Below are positions 46,622-58,844 of a stretch of 64,000 bases of DNA, piece after piece. The translations under genes were made by a program, and so were the position numbers. The stretch's first letter is position 1. Every line of letters starts with the position of its first letter. Under the pieces are notes generated by a model. That model had not been told where the DNA came from. It saw nothing but the letters and a program-made list of their open reading frames with translations, and made no database searches. Location: positions 5,757,001 through 5,821,000 of the forward strand of contig NC_080561.1 in the NCBI RefSeq assembly GCF_030253575.1, in the 5' to 3' direction. This stretch comes from Rhododendron vialii (Eukaryota; Streptophyta; Magnoliopsida; Ericales; Ericaceae).

Positions 46622-48245
46622 GGGAAAATCTTCAATACACACCCCTTTAAGGTGTATATCATATGCACCTATTGTGTGGCCCATATTGTGCCACCTCATA
46701 AAAAATTACCTGCTGAACCGGTCATTTATAACATTTTAGGTCTATCGTAACTTTTATACCAAAAATTCGTAACTTTTCATTATCGTAACTTTTACACTAA
46801 TCAATCATAACTTTTTAAAATCATAATATTTTGGTGTGTTTCATAACTTTATAAAAAAAATCGTAACATTTTCACAACGGAATCGTAACATTTAAGTCAA
46901 TTTCATAACTTTTTAATAACGTATAATCAATTGTGCAATTGATTACTTAATCAATTTTTTTAACAGTAGTTAATCTATTATGTCAATGTTCAATTCCATA
47001 ATCGATTAGACTTTATAATTGATTTTTAAATTGATTAGACATCATAATCAAATCTATAATTGATTTTGCAATTTTATAAATAGAAATTATAATCAATTAG
47101 ACATCATAATCGAATATGTAATCAATTCTATTATGTTCAAATATGTAATCGATTAGACAATATAATTGATTTAATTTGTAATTGAATTGAGTACGATTAG
47201 GAAACAATATGAAGTCGATTACTCAATCGATTTGCTAATTTATGGGTCTCAGTAAATCATCTAATCAATTGCGAAATAAGTTAAAAACAACATTGCAATA
47301 GATTTCAAAATCAATTATTCTGAATAACACAAATAATTGATCACATGATATATTATATTTCTCTACGGTTTCAATTACGTAATTGATTGGTATCGATAAC
47401 ACTTGTAATCGATTACATTATCAAATATGAGTATTAGTTATTTGTAATTCGGATGTGAGCACTCATTTACAAAACTCTAGTAGTACGTCTATTGACCAAA
47501 AAATAAATAGCACGTCCTAAATATTGTTGTCTTTTACACATAACTCTAAAATGTACTGGTAAATTTATCTCATCACCATCACTCTCTTGATCACCCATTA
47601 ACTTTGTTAGTGTTTCCTACTTGATTAATACGAATGATTGACTTCACTATTCCTTTTAATTGGACTATTTGTGTGAAATTTTTTTTTTGATCCGCATGTG
47701 AAAGTTCATTATGCAATTAAAGGTATTGTGAAAAATGTTAAACATCATAATATTTCAAAAAATTCAAAAAAAAATTGGCTACATATATGAAACACTTTAA
47801 AAATCCTGTAAAAAAAAATGCCTTAACTTGACTTTTTATTACATTATGATAATAATAGTATCTTTTTCCTTTAGTAATAATCGAGAACAACATATTTTAA
47901 AGAAGAAAATTATTTTCACTTGAAATAATTTTAGCTACAAAGTTTTTAAAAAATAAAAGTATTATTTTTAACATAAATTAATTATCAAAAATAAAATTGG
48001 GCCTAATTTTTCGAAGGAAAAGAAAGATATACGCTGGTTGGGAAGAAAGTGAGAGGCTTGAGAGGATTTTCTTTCCATTTTGGTTAATTCATAGGGTTTA
48101 CCTGTTGCACTGGTAACAGGTTATTTGTTAATAACCTATCGTAACATTTTAAAATGTCCAGATCATTTTTCAAACATCCAATGGCAATCAATAAAGGTGC
48201 ATATGATACACACCTAAATAAAGGGTGTGTATTGTAGCACTTCTC
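46622..48245. mobile_element. MULE-type non-autonomous element with 9-bp target duplication
   Basis: CTTTAGTTA occurs directly before (46613-46621) and after (48246-48254). Ends GGGAAAATCTTCAATACACA and the complement of GAGAAGTGCTACAATACACA are inverted repeats about 45 bp long with mismatches. The left 350 bp again hold repeated tcgtaac(a/t)ttt motifs, then aatcgatta-type motifs closely related to the long copy. The interior (47680-48000) is AT-rich and non-coding, so the element must be mobilised in trans. The 9-bp duplication is the MULE hallmark. Confidence 0.9.
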
Positions 48246-48254
48246 CTTTAGTTA

Positions 48255-49532
48255 TGTGTAAGAACAGAATGTCCCTCTAAAATAAAATTAGTGGTTGTCA
48301 TTTATCCAAGGAATATAGGTCATAGTGCTAACAAAATTGAACTATAGCATGTGAAGATAAATACAAACAATACAAACAAATTCAAAAGAAAGTCTGGATT
48401 ATATTTCCTTGGACTTTTAAGACTACCCAAAAGCAACGGTATAGAATATTCAAATGCCTAGGTCTTCGCTTGTGATTTGCTTGTACAAGTTTTTTGATAA
48501 TTCACCTAGGGCTATGTCTCTCATATCTTTTTAAAAAAAAATCCATATGCTTACATTTGCCTGCATCCATGAAGGAACGGAAAGATGGTAGTCATGGGAC
48601 TGACATGGTTTCCATAAAAGTTTCTGTAAGATCTTCAGAATACCCAATAACTTACCAGTTCATAAAGGCTAAAGGTTAAAAATCATACTAATCATACTGA
48701 AACTTGTTCTTAGTGTTTGCTCTCTGGGTCCTCCATTCAGATTATGTCATTTGTGGGATTTCAAGAGACCATTTAGTTTTAGTCTTTGATCTTATCAAGA
48801 TCTCAAACAGTGATTTAATAAGTAACATGAACTGGGAAAAGTGGTCCAAACATCAAAACTACAATAGCACCTGTGGTTTAAAAAGCAACACACTGACTAT
48901 TACTCGAGTAGCTAGTTGTACCTCACCCAAACTAATTCTATTTCATAAATGACAAATCAGAGCATGTATAATTTTCCGCTTGACCAAAAAAAAATCAGAG
49001 CATGTCATCTGAAAATTCAAAAAACTTTTAAATTAGATCATCTTACCTTCTGGAACCCAGGTTCCATGCTCACATCGTCTACCAGGGGTGCACAATAAAA
49101 TAAGAGAAAAATTCCCGTGTGTTTTGATGGCTCCACCAAGCGCTCTCCCAAAGCTAGCTTACTTTTGATTGCTTCACGTTGTTCTGAACAACGCAAACCA
49201 ATTTTGAAGAGTCCGTGTAAGATAGGATATACATTCATCCATTCATGTATTAGACGTATAAGAGGGCTTACCTTCTTCTTAGGTTCTTAATTAGTTTTAG
49301 GGGGAGCCAGAATTGGAGTTGCCCGAAGCCTTGGGTGCACCATCTTTGGATGCTGCTGTAGGCTCCTTATTGGCTTGCCCAAAGAGTTGAGTGCCCACTG
49401 ATTTTCAGCCTTCATTGATGCCATTTCTTTGATCTTCACACACCCCTTTGAACAAAGACAATCAAAAATGGGTACATATCTAATACGCTCGACTTGTAGT
49501 ATTATGTCTGACCAGAAACATGAGATATTTAT
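48255..49532 (-). other. Unassigned; possible decayed exons at 49038-49538
   Basis: Two minus-strand stretches look partly exonic: 49053-49240 ends ...VDDVSMEPGFQK followed by a GT donor, and 49287-49450 includes MASMKAENQWALNSLGKP. I cannot identify them. By position they could be upstream exons of the FAP remnant, but nothing in sequence proves this. Confidence 0.25.
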
Positions 49533-50392
49533 GCGCAAACCACCAGATCCTTAAACCAAACACACACACGAGAAATTCAGAGAGAATTTCACTCTATATA
49601 AATCACATATAGAAAGTTACAAAAAACTCTCCGGGAGCCACATTCCGGCTCACCGCCGGGAGCCACACCGGCTCCCTGATAAGCACCCAATAATGCATAT
49701 TCTTGGTGCTTAAGTCCATAGTATGTTGTGTTTATACATATATGTTATCGTTTTTTGGAGCCATAACCTGACCGTAGAACCACAGAACATGACCAAATAG
49801 GACGGTTCGGTCCGGATCGGATTGGTTCGGTTTTGCGGTTCAGACGATTTTCTTGAACATCCCTAGATTTTCTCTATCATAGTAAGTCAAATTGACTAGA
49901 TCAAACCAACTCGAGCTTTCCGCACCCCCAAACCGGGATACACTGCTCGAATGAGTGTCTCCTTGCTTACTAACTCCAAATCACCATCTAAAAATCCTTG
50001 CTACAATACACTGTAAGTGCCTGTGTCATTACTAGACGAGCAAACCCGCTTGAATGTAATGTATCCTTACTTACAAGCCAAGCCTCCATGCAACCTAAAC
50101 CACCTCTGAACACATGTTTTATGCTCCACTAAGCAATCACACTACTAAGCAATCGCACTAGCCTAGGAGCCTCCAAAATGAAAAACGGAGCACAAGGTTG
50201 CATTTGGAACATCAAACCCAGTCCAGAACCGACCGTGAACTAGCCGAAACTCTCTCTGAACCCTTGAACCAGCTCGTTGAACTCTCTCTGAACCCTTGAA
50301 TTGGCTGACGTGGCACTTTGTGGGACCCCTCCTGCTGACGTGGTAGTGCCACATGTTGCTGATGTGGCAGCCACGTGGCTGTTGACTCATCT

Positions 50393-51809
50393 TGATGCAG
50401 AACAGAAAAATGAATAATATAAATTAATTACGCAAAATTTCTACTTTATCTAGGAAATCAAATACTAGAAAGAAATATAAGGTTGCCAAAACAAGAGGCA
50501 ACTAAAACGGAATTTACCTCTAGTTCATATCCATTTGTGTTTATGTTTCAAAGAGAGAATCTTTAACATAAGCAAGTTCGTGATCTCTTCTTGCAAATAG
50601 TTTCGTAAAAGGTGGCTGCCCTGCATCAGTTGGTATCAAAGCTCTCGTTTCAATCCTGACTCTGGCTGGAGGACGTGCTGGAGGTCGAGGTGGAAGAGGA
50701 GGTCATACAACTAGTGTTGATGAAGTCTATGAACGAGATGAGGTTGCTCGAGATGCTCGAATGGAGGAAAGATTGTAGCAAGTCTTGGCGGCGATTGGGT
50801 TGCTTACCCAACGCATGGAGGCTTTTGAAGTTGCAATCCCATCTCGCCATCGTCCAGTTCAACCTTGGTTTCCGAAAGAGGAGGAGGTGTCGGATGATGT
50901 TTCTATCACCAAACCTTTGGCTGATAATCATCGGACGAGGGGGAGGGCAATGGTGAATGAAGCTACTATTGAGTGGCCATTCACAGTAAATATTATTCCA
51001 AATCCAGTAGTGGATTGGAGTAAATCACCAGTTTTTGATGAAGAACCGGTGGAGAAAATTACAAAAGAAAAAAATCAAAAAAAATTGGAAAAAAAAGTTT
51101 TTACCATGCTTGAAGGTGATGAGATTGGTTGGGGTAATCAATTTGAGGATTCTTTTTGGGAACGTACTGAAGCTATTATGACAAAGAATATTTGGATTGC
51201 ATACTTAGAGCTAATTGTGGCAAACAATATTGCTTTTATTTTTCCTGACTCATCTTTACAATTTGGGGTCCGAAAAATTAATTTGAAATACAAGATTGAT
51301 GCAGACAAGTCACGACGAATCCAACTTTATAAACTCGAGGACGAGTTTCTTCAAGACGGGGAGAATGATGCAGAATGGAAATGGTTTATTATTTAAGAAA
51401 TAGATTTTTAGTTTTATTATTTTGGTTATAAATTATTTTTGAATATTCCGCTTTAAGTGCCATTTGTTTTGGCAAGTTTTCTTTTAATATTTAGTATTTT
51501 GAGATCAAATCTTTTGATTTTGGTAATATTGAATCAAATAGTGATTCACCGGGATTCAGCTTCCTGTTTTGCTGATTCCTTTATGGTCTTAGGTTTTTAG
51601 TATAAAATAAATTGTAGGGTGACATTAAAATGGAGTTGTTATTGAATTAAAGAAAAATTGAGAGTTTTCTCATTATTGTGTGTTCGAAGAGGGAGTACCT
51701 CTAGTTCATATCCATTTGTGTTTATGTTTCAAAGAGAGAATCTTTAACATAAGCAAGTTCGTGATCTCTTCTTGCAAATAGTTCCGTAAAAGGTGGCTGC
51801 CCTGCATCA
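50393..51809 (+). mobile_element. Small LTR-flanked non-autonomous element with target duplication
   Basis: The left LTR is 50393-50628, starting TGATGCAG and ending CTGCATCA, followed by GTTGGTATCAAAGCTC, a primer-binding-site-like sequence. The last 114 bp of the LTR recur almost identically at 51696-51809. CATCT flanks the element on both sides (50388-50392 and 51810-51814). The first half of the left LTR is not found before the right copy, so the 3' LTR is shortened or rearranged. It inserted into the leader of the minus-strand Copia-like element. Confidence 0.85.
50785..51396 (+). CDS. ORF of unknown function inside the small LTR element
   Basis: A 203-codon frame; the listed first codon is not an ATG (the frame opens with TTG/GCG context), and the first real ATG is at the MEAF motif near 50815. 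The first part (LLTQRMEAFEVA) and preceding Gly/Arg-rich sequence look like the start of a Gypsy-type gag. The rest (RGRAMVNEATIEWPF, WGNQFEDSFWERTEAIM, LEDEFLQDGENDAEWKW) matches nothing I know. It may be a gag deletion derivative or a captured host fragment. No protease, zinc knuckle or reverse transcriptase motifs are seen. Confidence 0.4.
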   Translation: MAAIGLLTQRMEAFEVAIPSRHRPVQPWFPKEEEVSDDVSITKPLADNHRTRGRAMVNEATIEWPFTVNIIPNPVVDWSKSPVFDEEPVEKITKEKNQKKLEKKVFTMLEGDEIGWGNQFEDSFWERTEAIMTKNIWIAYLELIVANNIAFIFPDSSLQFGVRKINLKYKIDADKSRRIQLYKLEDEFLQDGENDAEWKWFII

Positions 51810-52620
51810 CATCTCCTACGTGTCGTCCACGTGGAATTGACCTGCCCCTATGTCGTTGACCGCACACGCCTTGCGTGTGCCAGCATGTGCCCTCCACGTG
51901 CTGGCGTGTGCCAACCCAACTCCCATGCGTAGATCTAACACGCTCCATACGCTGCCCCTTCCAACCCGGCTTGCTGCCCACCCCAACCTTCTCTGGTGAC
52001 TTTTTGACCACTCCCGACCTCGTCTTCGATGAGATTAACACAACCCCGTGCTCAAATTTTGCATCGACAACTCTTGTTACCCGCCACCCTTGAAGCTATA
52101 ACTCCGCCGCCTTTCGCCGTACTTCAAACGGCTCCCGAGCCTTATTCCGGTGTCAAAATCTGATGCTGACACCACTGATGTACTCATCTCTGCGAGGTGC
52201 ACAATACCCACTGATCAAAATCGAGTTTCCACCAACTTCGATTCAGACCAGTTCTGAACCAGTGCTTCAAAGGTGATTCCGTGTGTTTGTCCGGTGTTCT
52301 GAGGTTCCCCATGCTCTGATACCAATTGTTGTGCGCACACCACCAGGATCCTCAAACCAAACACACACACGAGAAATTTAGAGAAAATTTTACTTTATAT
52401 AAATCACATATACAAAGTTACAAAAGAACTCTCCGGGGAGCCACACCGGCTCCCCACTCTACCTCATTTTCTCAGCACTCTACATTGTACACCCCACACC
52501 TCAACCTCTCAAATACAACATGTATTTATAGGGAAAACCAGGGGAGAAAATCCAAGAGCATTCAATGCTCTTTCCATGCGTGAGATCTTCCAAATTTAGG
52601 CGTGCTTTTGTGAAGTCTAC

Positions 52621-54546
52621 TGTAGACACCCTATTCTGGACTTACCAAATTAGTTTACTTACGGTATTTGATTTCCCAATGATGAAATGGATCAAGAACA
52701 CCCTAGGAATGTTAGTGTGTTTGAGCTTCGAGAGTTTGAACTCCTTAAACCTAACCCAAAAAGTCTAAGCCAAAACCCTACATGCATATGCTGGTCCCAC
52801 ACCAACATGCGCTTGTCCACTTGCCACGTGTCAGTCATTAGTTAGCTTTGACTGTTGACCAGGCTTGGACCCGCACACGCAGGTCAACTACCTGCGTACG
52901 CCGGTCAAACCTAGTCCCATCACCTTTATTCAGCCATGGTCACATGACTTTTGGGGTGCCCCAGGCACTGTTTATTCATCTGAGGACAATCTTCGGCCAG
53001 GGGACAAACCCCTCACCCTCTCCCATCACCTTTCCCTCTCATCCAATGAAAGGGAAGACTTTAAGCCTAAGCAACCAGCCTTTGTTAGCTGGTGTAGCCT
53101 TTTCTCTCACCCTCTCCTCCTATATATACCCTCTTCCATCACCCATGCAAAGGGTTACCAAAATTTACTAAGTGTTAAGCTTTCTTCCCCTTTGTTTTGT
53201 TTCCTTTCTTGCCAAAGAAAGGTTTTAACAAACTACAAAACTCTCATACTTGCACTACATTCCCTTCCATCTACATTCATCATCCAAGCCTCTACTCAAG
53301 CTCAAATACCATCCAAAATCTCAAACCAAAGGTATGAAACCCTTGGTAAAACATCTCTGTTCTGATCCTTGAGGGGGGCTGGCAGGGTCAAGGCTAGTAA
53401 TCATTACCAGTCCTGGCTTTAAAGATATCAAGGTTTCAAAAACTGTCAAAGCAAGGACCAACGTGCGCCAGTCCTTAAGTTGTGTACACCACTCTGCGGC
53501 TGTGCACGCAGGTCAGCATGGGGATTGATGCCTTGCTATTTTATGTCTTTCTTTTCATATTCATCACTGTGAAGCATGTTAAAATCGGTTTACTTCTTTC
53601 CTTCGATAGAACTGCTAGTTTTAGTTTCAATATTAATATCTGCTGCAATGGAATACCTCTAGGGTCCTTCTAATCATGTCTCAGAACCCAAAAAGTGCAA
53701 AGCCAAGCACTGACCAAAGGGGGACAACCTGTCTGCTACAGTGGTTTACTCGCGCACACAAGTAGTAACCAGGCCAGGCCTTGGCCTCTATTTTATCCCC
53801 TCACACTGTTTATGGGGTGTTCTATTCTTTTGTTGGCCTTTAAGCCCATTCAAACTGTTTATTACTATATATTATCTGCTATATAATACTGTTTGGTTTG
53901 TCTTGGATGTGCACTGGTCATTTCCAGAGCCCAGAGGGTTGGAAATAAGAGCTGTGGGCTTAAGTTTACTGGCATTCTCAAGTCAAGTAGTGGCGTACGC
54001 ATGTGGGATCAGCATGCAGTGACTTGATTAGTGCATGCTAGTTTCTTCATGTTTATCACTCTAGAACAATGTCTTCCAGTCTGCGTAAAACTCTCACACC
54101 CACAGGAGTCTATTTTCATCCTATACTAATTGTTTCAATAAACGAGCACACCATTTTATCACATCCTGCCAACATGTTACAGTTTTGATCTTCTTTAACT
54201 GTTCTCCCGCCCTAACTGGCTAAAAATTGATTAATAAGAGAAAATCAAATATTTTGCAAAATGCCCGAGTAAGGACCGATCTCCGGATTGGGCGAGAGGG
54301 GTGCCTTAAAACCCTTCCCCTCTCATAACCTGGCTCCTGAACCTCAGATATCAAAGGTGATGACAGACCAATCTACAAAACCTTTTTCAAAATCAAACAA
54401 CGTGACAAAAAATGTTTTTAAGTTCGGTTCCTTGGGTGATTTACCGCAAAAATCCGAGTGGCGACTCTAAATCGAAGTGTTTTGCTGCACTTTCCAAAAT
54501 GGGCACACCCGATTTTATACCAAAATTTTAGGAGCGTGTGCCCACA
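52621..54546 (+). mobile_element. Solo LTR of a long-LTR retrotransposon, with target duplication
   Basis: It begins TGTAGACACCC and ends GTGTGCCCACA, with TCTAC immediately on both sides (52616-52620 and 54547-54551). At 1,926 bp it is in the size range of Tat/Ogre-like Gypsy LTRs. A promoter-like ctatatatacc lies near 53119. 'gagtggcgactctaaatcga' near 54455 resembles the end regions of such LTRs. Recombination between two LTRs is the usual origin. Confidence 0.85.
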
Positions 54547-54551
54547 TCTAC

Positions 54552-55059
54552 AAAGGCTGCCATGCCAATCCAAAGCCTTGACTTCAATCACCCACTTGGG
54601 TGAATTCCAGCAATATTTATAGAAGAGGCTACAGTCGCGTAAACTGAAAGCAATTAAAATTACACTTTATAGGAGAGAATGTGCTGGTAGTTAACTGATG
54701 AGAACGGCAAAGCACCAGACAAGACTAAGACCAAATCTCTAAACCACCAGCAATTTTAACTACTACAAATGAATCTTATGTGCAATCCCCAAGTGTCACT
54801 GATGCTTATATATATTATCCTAATTTCCTCTAATAACAGGACATATCTACGAGCTAATGTGTCCCTTCAAGATCTATCAATCCTTGCTAGAACCCCCTCA
54901 ATATTAGGCTCTTCAGCTGGAAAATTCTGTTATTTCTTTCGTGCAATAAGTGCTGTATAGTTTCTAGTAAAGCCTATTTCACCACAATATGCTTAGCATT
55001 CTTCCCCTTGCAGTGCTTAATTAGTTAAAGAAAATGGTGACATGATGTTGTGGCTTATG
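54552..55059. other. Repeat-derived spacer, no gene
   Basis: Probably continues the interrupted Copia-like LTR for some distance. Nothing else is seen. Confidence 0.35.
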
Positions 55060-55383
55060 GGTGTGCAAAAAACCCGCAACCCGACCCGAAGGGTCTTGGG
55101 CAGGTCTGAACAGGTGCTTCGGTCAGGTATGGGTTGGGTTCTGTAAAAAAAAAAGAGTTTCGGTTTGGACTTTGGGTTTGTGCATTCCTTACCTGCGGGG
55201 TTGGACCCGACCCGACCAACTCAAAGGCTAAAACCGACCAACCCGACCCGAAGTAAAAAATAGGGCTCGCGGACGGGTCTATACCATCGGTCGGTTAGGT
55301 TGCGGGCCTGAATTTTCCTTACCTGACATGATCGGGTCGGGGTCGGTTTCAGGTTTCGGGCCATGCCCGACCCATGCACACCC
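55060..55383. mobile_element. hAT-like MITE with GACCCG-rich interior
   Basis: Ends GGGTGTGCAAAAAACCC and ...CCATGCACACCC are inverted repeats. The 324-bp body is largely built from gacccgacc/gggtcggg motifs. The flanking octamers do not match, so the class is inferred by analogy. Confidence 0.5.
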
Positions 55384-57636
55384 TTACTGTGGCTAATCAA
55401 GCACTGCTATTGAGGACACCCTTCTTGTCTTAGTAAATGCCTTTTAAGTGGATTACCTTTTGAAAAGACTCCTAAACAAGTGGTGTGATTCATGATAGTC
55501 TTTTGTAGCTTTTATTTATCTCACACACGGTCCAAAAATTTAATTAAGCTTACTTGCTAGTCCAATGTAATTGGTCCACCACTAAGTATATACGACTACT
55601 TGAGACTGTCAATTATACTAACATGTCGCGCAGACACGTACCGTGTTGGTGATCTAGGACCTAATCTGAGTGTAGAAGGGAAATTGGTTAAACAAAGATA
55701 CAAATTGTGGAATAAAAAAGCAAAGTTCAATGTTGAGTCTCATTAGATTTGGTTCTAATTACACTTCCTTAAAAACAATTGAAGAAGAAGAACCATTTAA
55801 AGTAAGTGCCAATCTAGGAGTCGTTTTTAAATACTTTCCGGTTGCTCCTATGAACAAGGGCTAAATAGTGATTCACCTTGGCACCTTTTTACTTGTACAT
55901 GCATAACAGTTCTTGGATGTTTATAAACTGATAGTCCCTGAAGATTGTTACGGAGAAAACAGAATTTTTCTTAGAGTTGCACTATATATGAGAGAAACCA
56001 AGAGTAATGGAGAGAAACCAAGAGTAATGGCTGGAATCTAATGGAAAACAATGCAAGGGCATCTGTTAGTTATCAGAATTTATGCTGTGCATCTGTGATT
56101 GTAGGCTGTTTTGGAATATGCTGCAATCAAAGTGCTCAAATTACAGAGGATCATTACTGCTTTTTGGTACAATATAACATCACCTAATGATTTTTCCAAA
56201 TGCTTCAGGTTTGCTACCACTGCATCATCCATGGTATGTTAAGAATGATTCAAATTGTGAAAAAATTCAACATCCTGACTTGTTTGTTTTGGGAGAGTCG
56301 TTTTCTTACGTATTTCTTCGTAAAGACCAATTTACCACATTAACTAATTTCTTCCCATTGAATGGATTTGTCTCAAGTCATTCAAAGCTTCCATACACCA
56401 TTATAGCACAATTGCGAGGCCACAAGAAATCATGCTCGTTTTATTTACCAAGTCTGAGCCTGAGAAGGGCTACATAGATATAGATCGCAAGCCAACTATT
56501 GATAAACATTCCCGGAACAGAATAGGCAGCTTCATAGAATCTGAAACCTATGTACATTTTGAAATAAGACGAACTAATCTATTTGGTGAAAACAAACCAA
56601 TTTCCTTCTCACTTTCCAATCTTCTCTCAAGAAACAAACAGAACATCTACAACATCAGAATTTAGAATCATCAAAGATCCAAATACCCAGACGTAATTGA
56701 TCCCAAAAAGTTGACCCCGAAGAACAAACCGTTCTGGGAACAAGCACCGGGCCAAAAAATCTTCCCTTTCGAAATTCCAAGTCTAATTCCCAAAAACAAT
56801 TATATCAACACACGCATGCATTTTTTTATTTTTTATTTATAAACAAAACTTTTCCCCGAGGGGTTACAGAAAAGGAGAAGCATCTCTACCAATAATTGAC
56901 AAAACAAAAGAAGAGGGGGATGACACCCAATTTACAGGTAAACAGTCCTTAATTGCTTCTGCTGCCATTGTCTGTTTATGAGGGTAAAAACACATGCATG
57001 CATTTTCAATTTGAATCACAACGAGAAAAAGGACCAAGCGTTAACTTTCATCAAATGGTCCATCCATTGTCTGTTTATGAGGGTAAAAACATGTAAATTG
57101 ATGGTTGCTAGTACACTAATCTGGAATTCTTTGAGCACTTAATTCCACTATCCCTAGGTTTCAGATCCTCTCTTCATCTTCATTCCACTGCAAATTCTTG
57201 CCAGAGAGCAATTAGGGTTGGTATTGTGGTGAGAGAAATTTTAGTCAAATCGGGTCTCAAATAACTTACCAACTACGGAGTATTGACATTATAACACTAT
57301 TGCCATGGGGAAAAAAAATCCGAGTACATATTTAGCCCAAGGAACTCAAATTTTCAAGAAAAACTAACCAGAGCATCAATGGTTATCAAGGGGGGTTGTA
57401 GACGGAGGAAAAGTTGGATTGCCTCTCCATCTTCTACGAGCTAGCAGCTCACCAAGGGAAAGGCAGGCAGACGCGCTTGCCAAAGGTAGAATTTTAACTT
57501 TTGACGAGTGCAGAGGAATGAGACCACAGAAAGTTTCCCTTCAAATTCTGGGCAGGGCTGGAGATGAATGGATATGGATTAGCTAGGTGATGCTTTGGGT
57601 GGTAACAAAGAAAAAAAGAATTAAGGAGGAGGTTGA
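55384..57636. other. Intergenic, no gene seen
   Basis: Open frames at 56187-56477 and 56432-56665 have no recognisable content. A 'gtctgtttatgagggtaaaaac' stretch is duplicated about 100 bp apart near 56970 and 57068. Confidence 0.45.
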
Positions 57637-58105
57637 CTATTCATCAAATTGACAGTAAAAAAGCCCCATTGCTGCTATAGCCCCAGATTCATCTGTTATC
57701 GAAACCATAACTAGATAAGGAAGTGATAGAATGAGCTCTAAAATTTCTCTGGGAAAAGAGACTCTAATAAAGGAACGTTCCAAGATCTGTGGTCCTGCTA
57801 CATCAACAAATCCTTTACAAAAATGTCTCTTTATGAACAAATCTACCGTTACTCAAAAGTGCAAAATTCAAAGTCATGGATTAAGAGCAATAGGAGTGCA
57901 TGAAGGAACCAAAAAAATCATTGCAAAAACACATGGATTGCCCAGAACCAATTTGCCATCTCAAACCGCATTCAAAGCATCTCTACAATGCCATATGCTT
58001 TTCCAACACCATGATTGGGAAGAAGAAGGGCTAACACTAAAAGAGGAGGAAGATGAATTGCAGTATTTTGCCAGGAAAAATCTAGGAATCGAGACATAAA
58101 AGAAT
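57637..58105 (-). mobile_element. LINE (non-LTR retrotransposon) fragment, zf-RVT region
   Basis: On the minus strand, SWCWKSIWHCRDALNAV is followed, after a frame change, by RWQIGSGQSMC and then FVDVAGPQILERSFIRVSFP and EILELILSLPYL. This order is typical of the region downstream of the reverse transcriptase in plant LINEs. Several stops and frameshifts show it is dead. Confidence 0.65.
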
Positions 58106-58844
58106 CCTCCAACATTGTTTGGCCAGACAGGATTCATTCACAGGGTTTAGTGTCTATTTCAAGAAATTTGAGAAAACACACCGAAAAATTGTCGTACTCT
58201 GTAGTATTTTGCTCTAGTTTTCTTAGGGTAAATGGTATGTGCTAGGTGGCTAGTTCACTTAACGTGTATTGCAGGAGATTATCGATAGTTCAAGGTAAGT
58301 TTGATTCCCCATAGGTGAGTGTCCAACTAAATATGTAGGACACGGATCTCATACCTAAGTAGGAGCATCGAGTGTCCCACAGGTACTTTCTACTTGTAGT
58401 CATAGGTTCAAGAGCGAGCCGCAAAAGCCTCTAAAACATGAATTCAAGAATACTTGAGTGCCACGGCGGAGAAATCAATGTTTATTGACACAACACATAC
58501 ACAATACCTAACTAACTGCACGATCAACTGAATGCTCAACAGACTTGGTTGAGTATCACTGGCAAATAACACGCAATTCATCTTAAAAACTTCAACTTGC
58601 AGCTAAATTGGCTACAACAATCATTTATCGAGGCAGAGAACACACAATGTCACGATAAAAACATCAATTTGCAGCAAACTGGTCATTACGTAAGTCTGCT
58701 AATGAAGCGTTAAAACAAGCAACAGATGCTCGACTACTCCAGACCAAAACAGATTGTGAAACATAACGTCAAAACAAGCAACGGATGCTTGACTACTCGA
58801 TACCAAAACAGATTGTGTAACATAAAGTGACTGAGACTAAAGGA
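58106..58844. other. Intergenic, no gene seen
   Basis: Contains a short imperfect duplication around 58690-58820 (cgttaaaacaagcaac(a/g)gatgct, twice). Part may be the 3' UTR of the decayed minus-strand gene. Confidence 0.45.

Larger units (their letters stand above)
49533..52620 (-). mobile_element. Copia-like element on the minus strand, interrupted
   Basis: The complement of 52313-52327 reads TTGGTATCAGAGC, the initiator-Met-tRNA primer site of plant Copia elements. It directly follows an LTR end at 52327 (TG on the plus strand). About 140 bp of the same LTR recur at 49533-49680 (shared cacacacacgagaaatt and actctccggg-gagccacac blocks). The internal part is leader-like and contains no gag or pol, so the element is non-autonomous or deleted. 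It is interrupted by the 50393-51809 element, and its right LTR by the 52621-54546 LTR. Confidence 0.6.

Noticed and set aside
49038-49538. Possible exons of the FAP locus
   Set aside because: They have plausible donors but no recognisable family motif. Position alone is too little, so they are listed only as unassigned.
56187-56665. Two overlapping open frames of 96 and 77 codons
   Set aside because: No splice context, domain or composition bias supporting coding.
57440-57520. RNase H-like ADALAK motif on the plus strand
   Set aside because: The LINE fragment next to it is on the minus strand and the motif is only six residues; probably chance.
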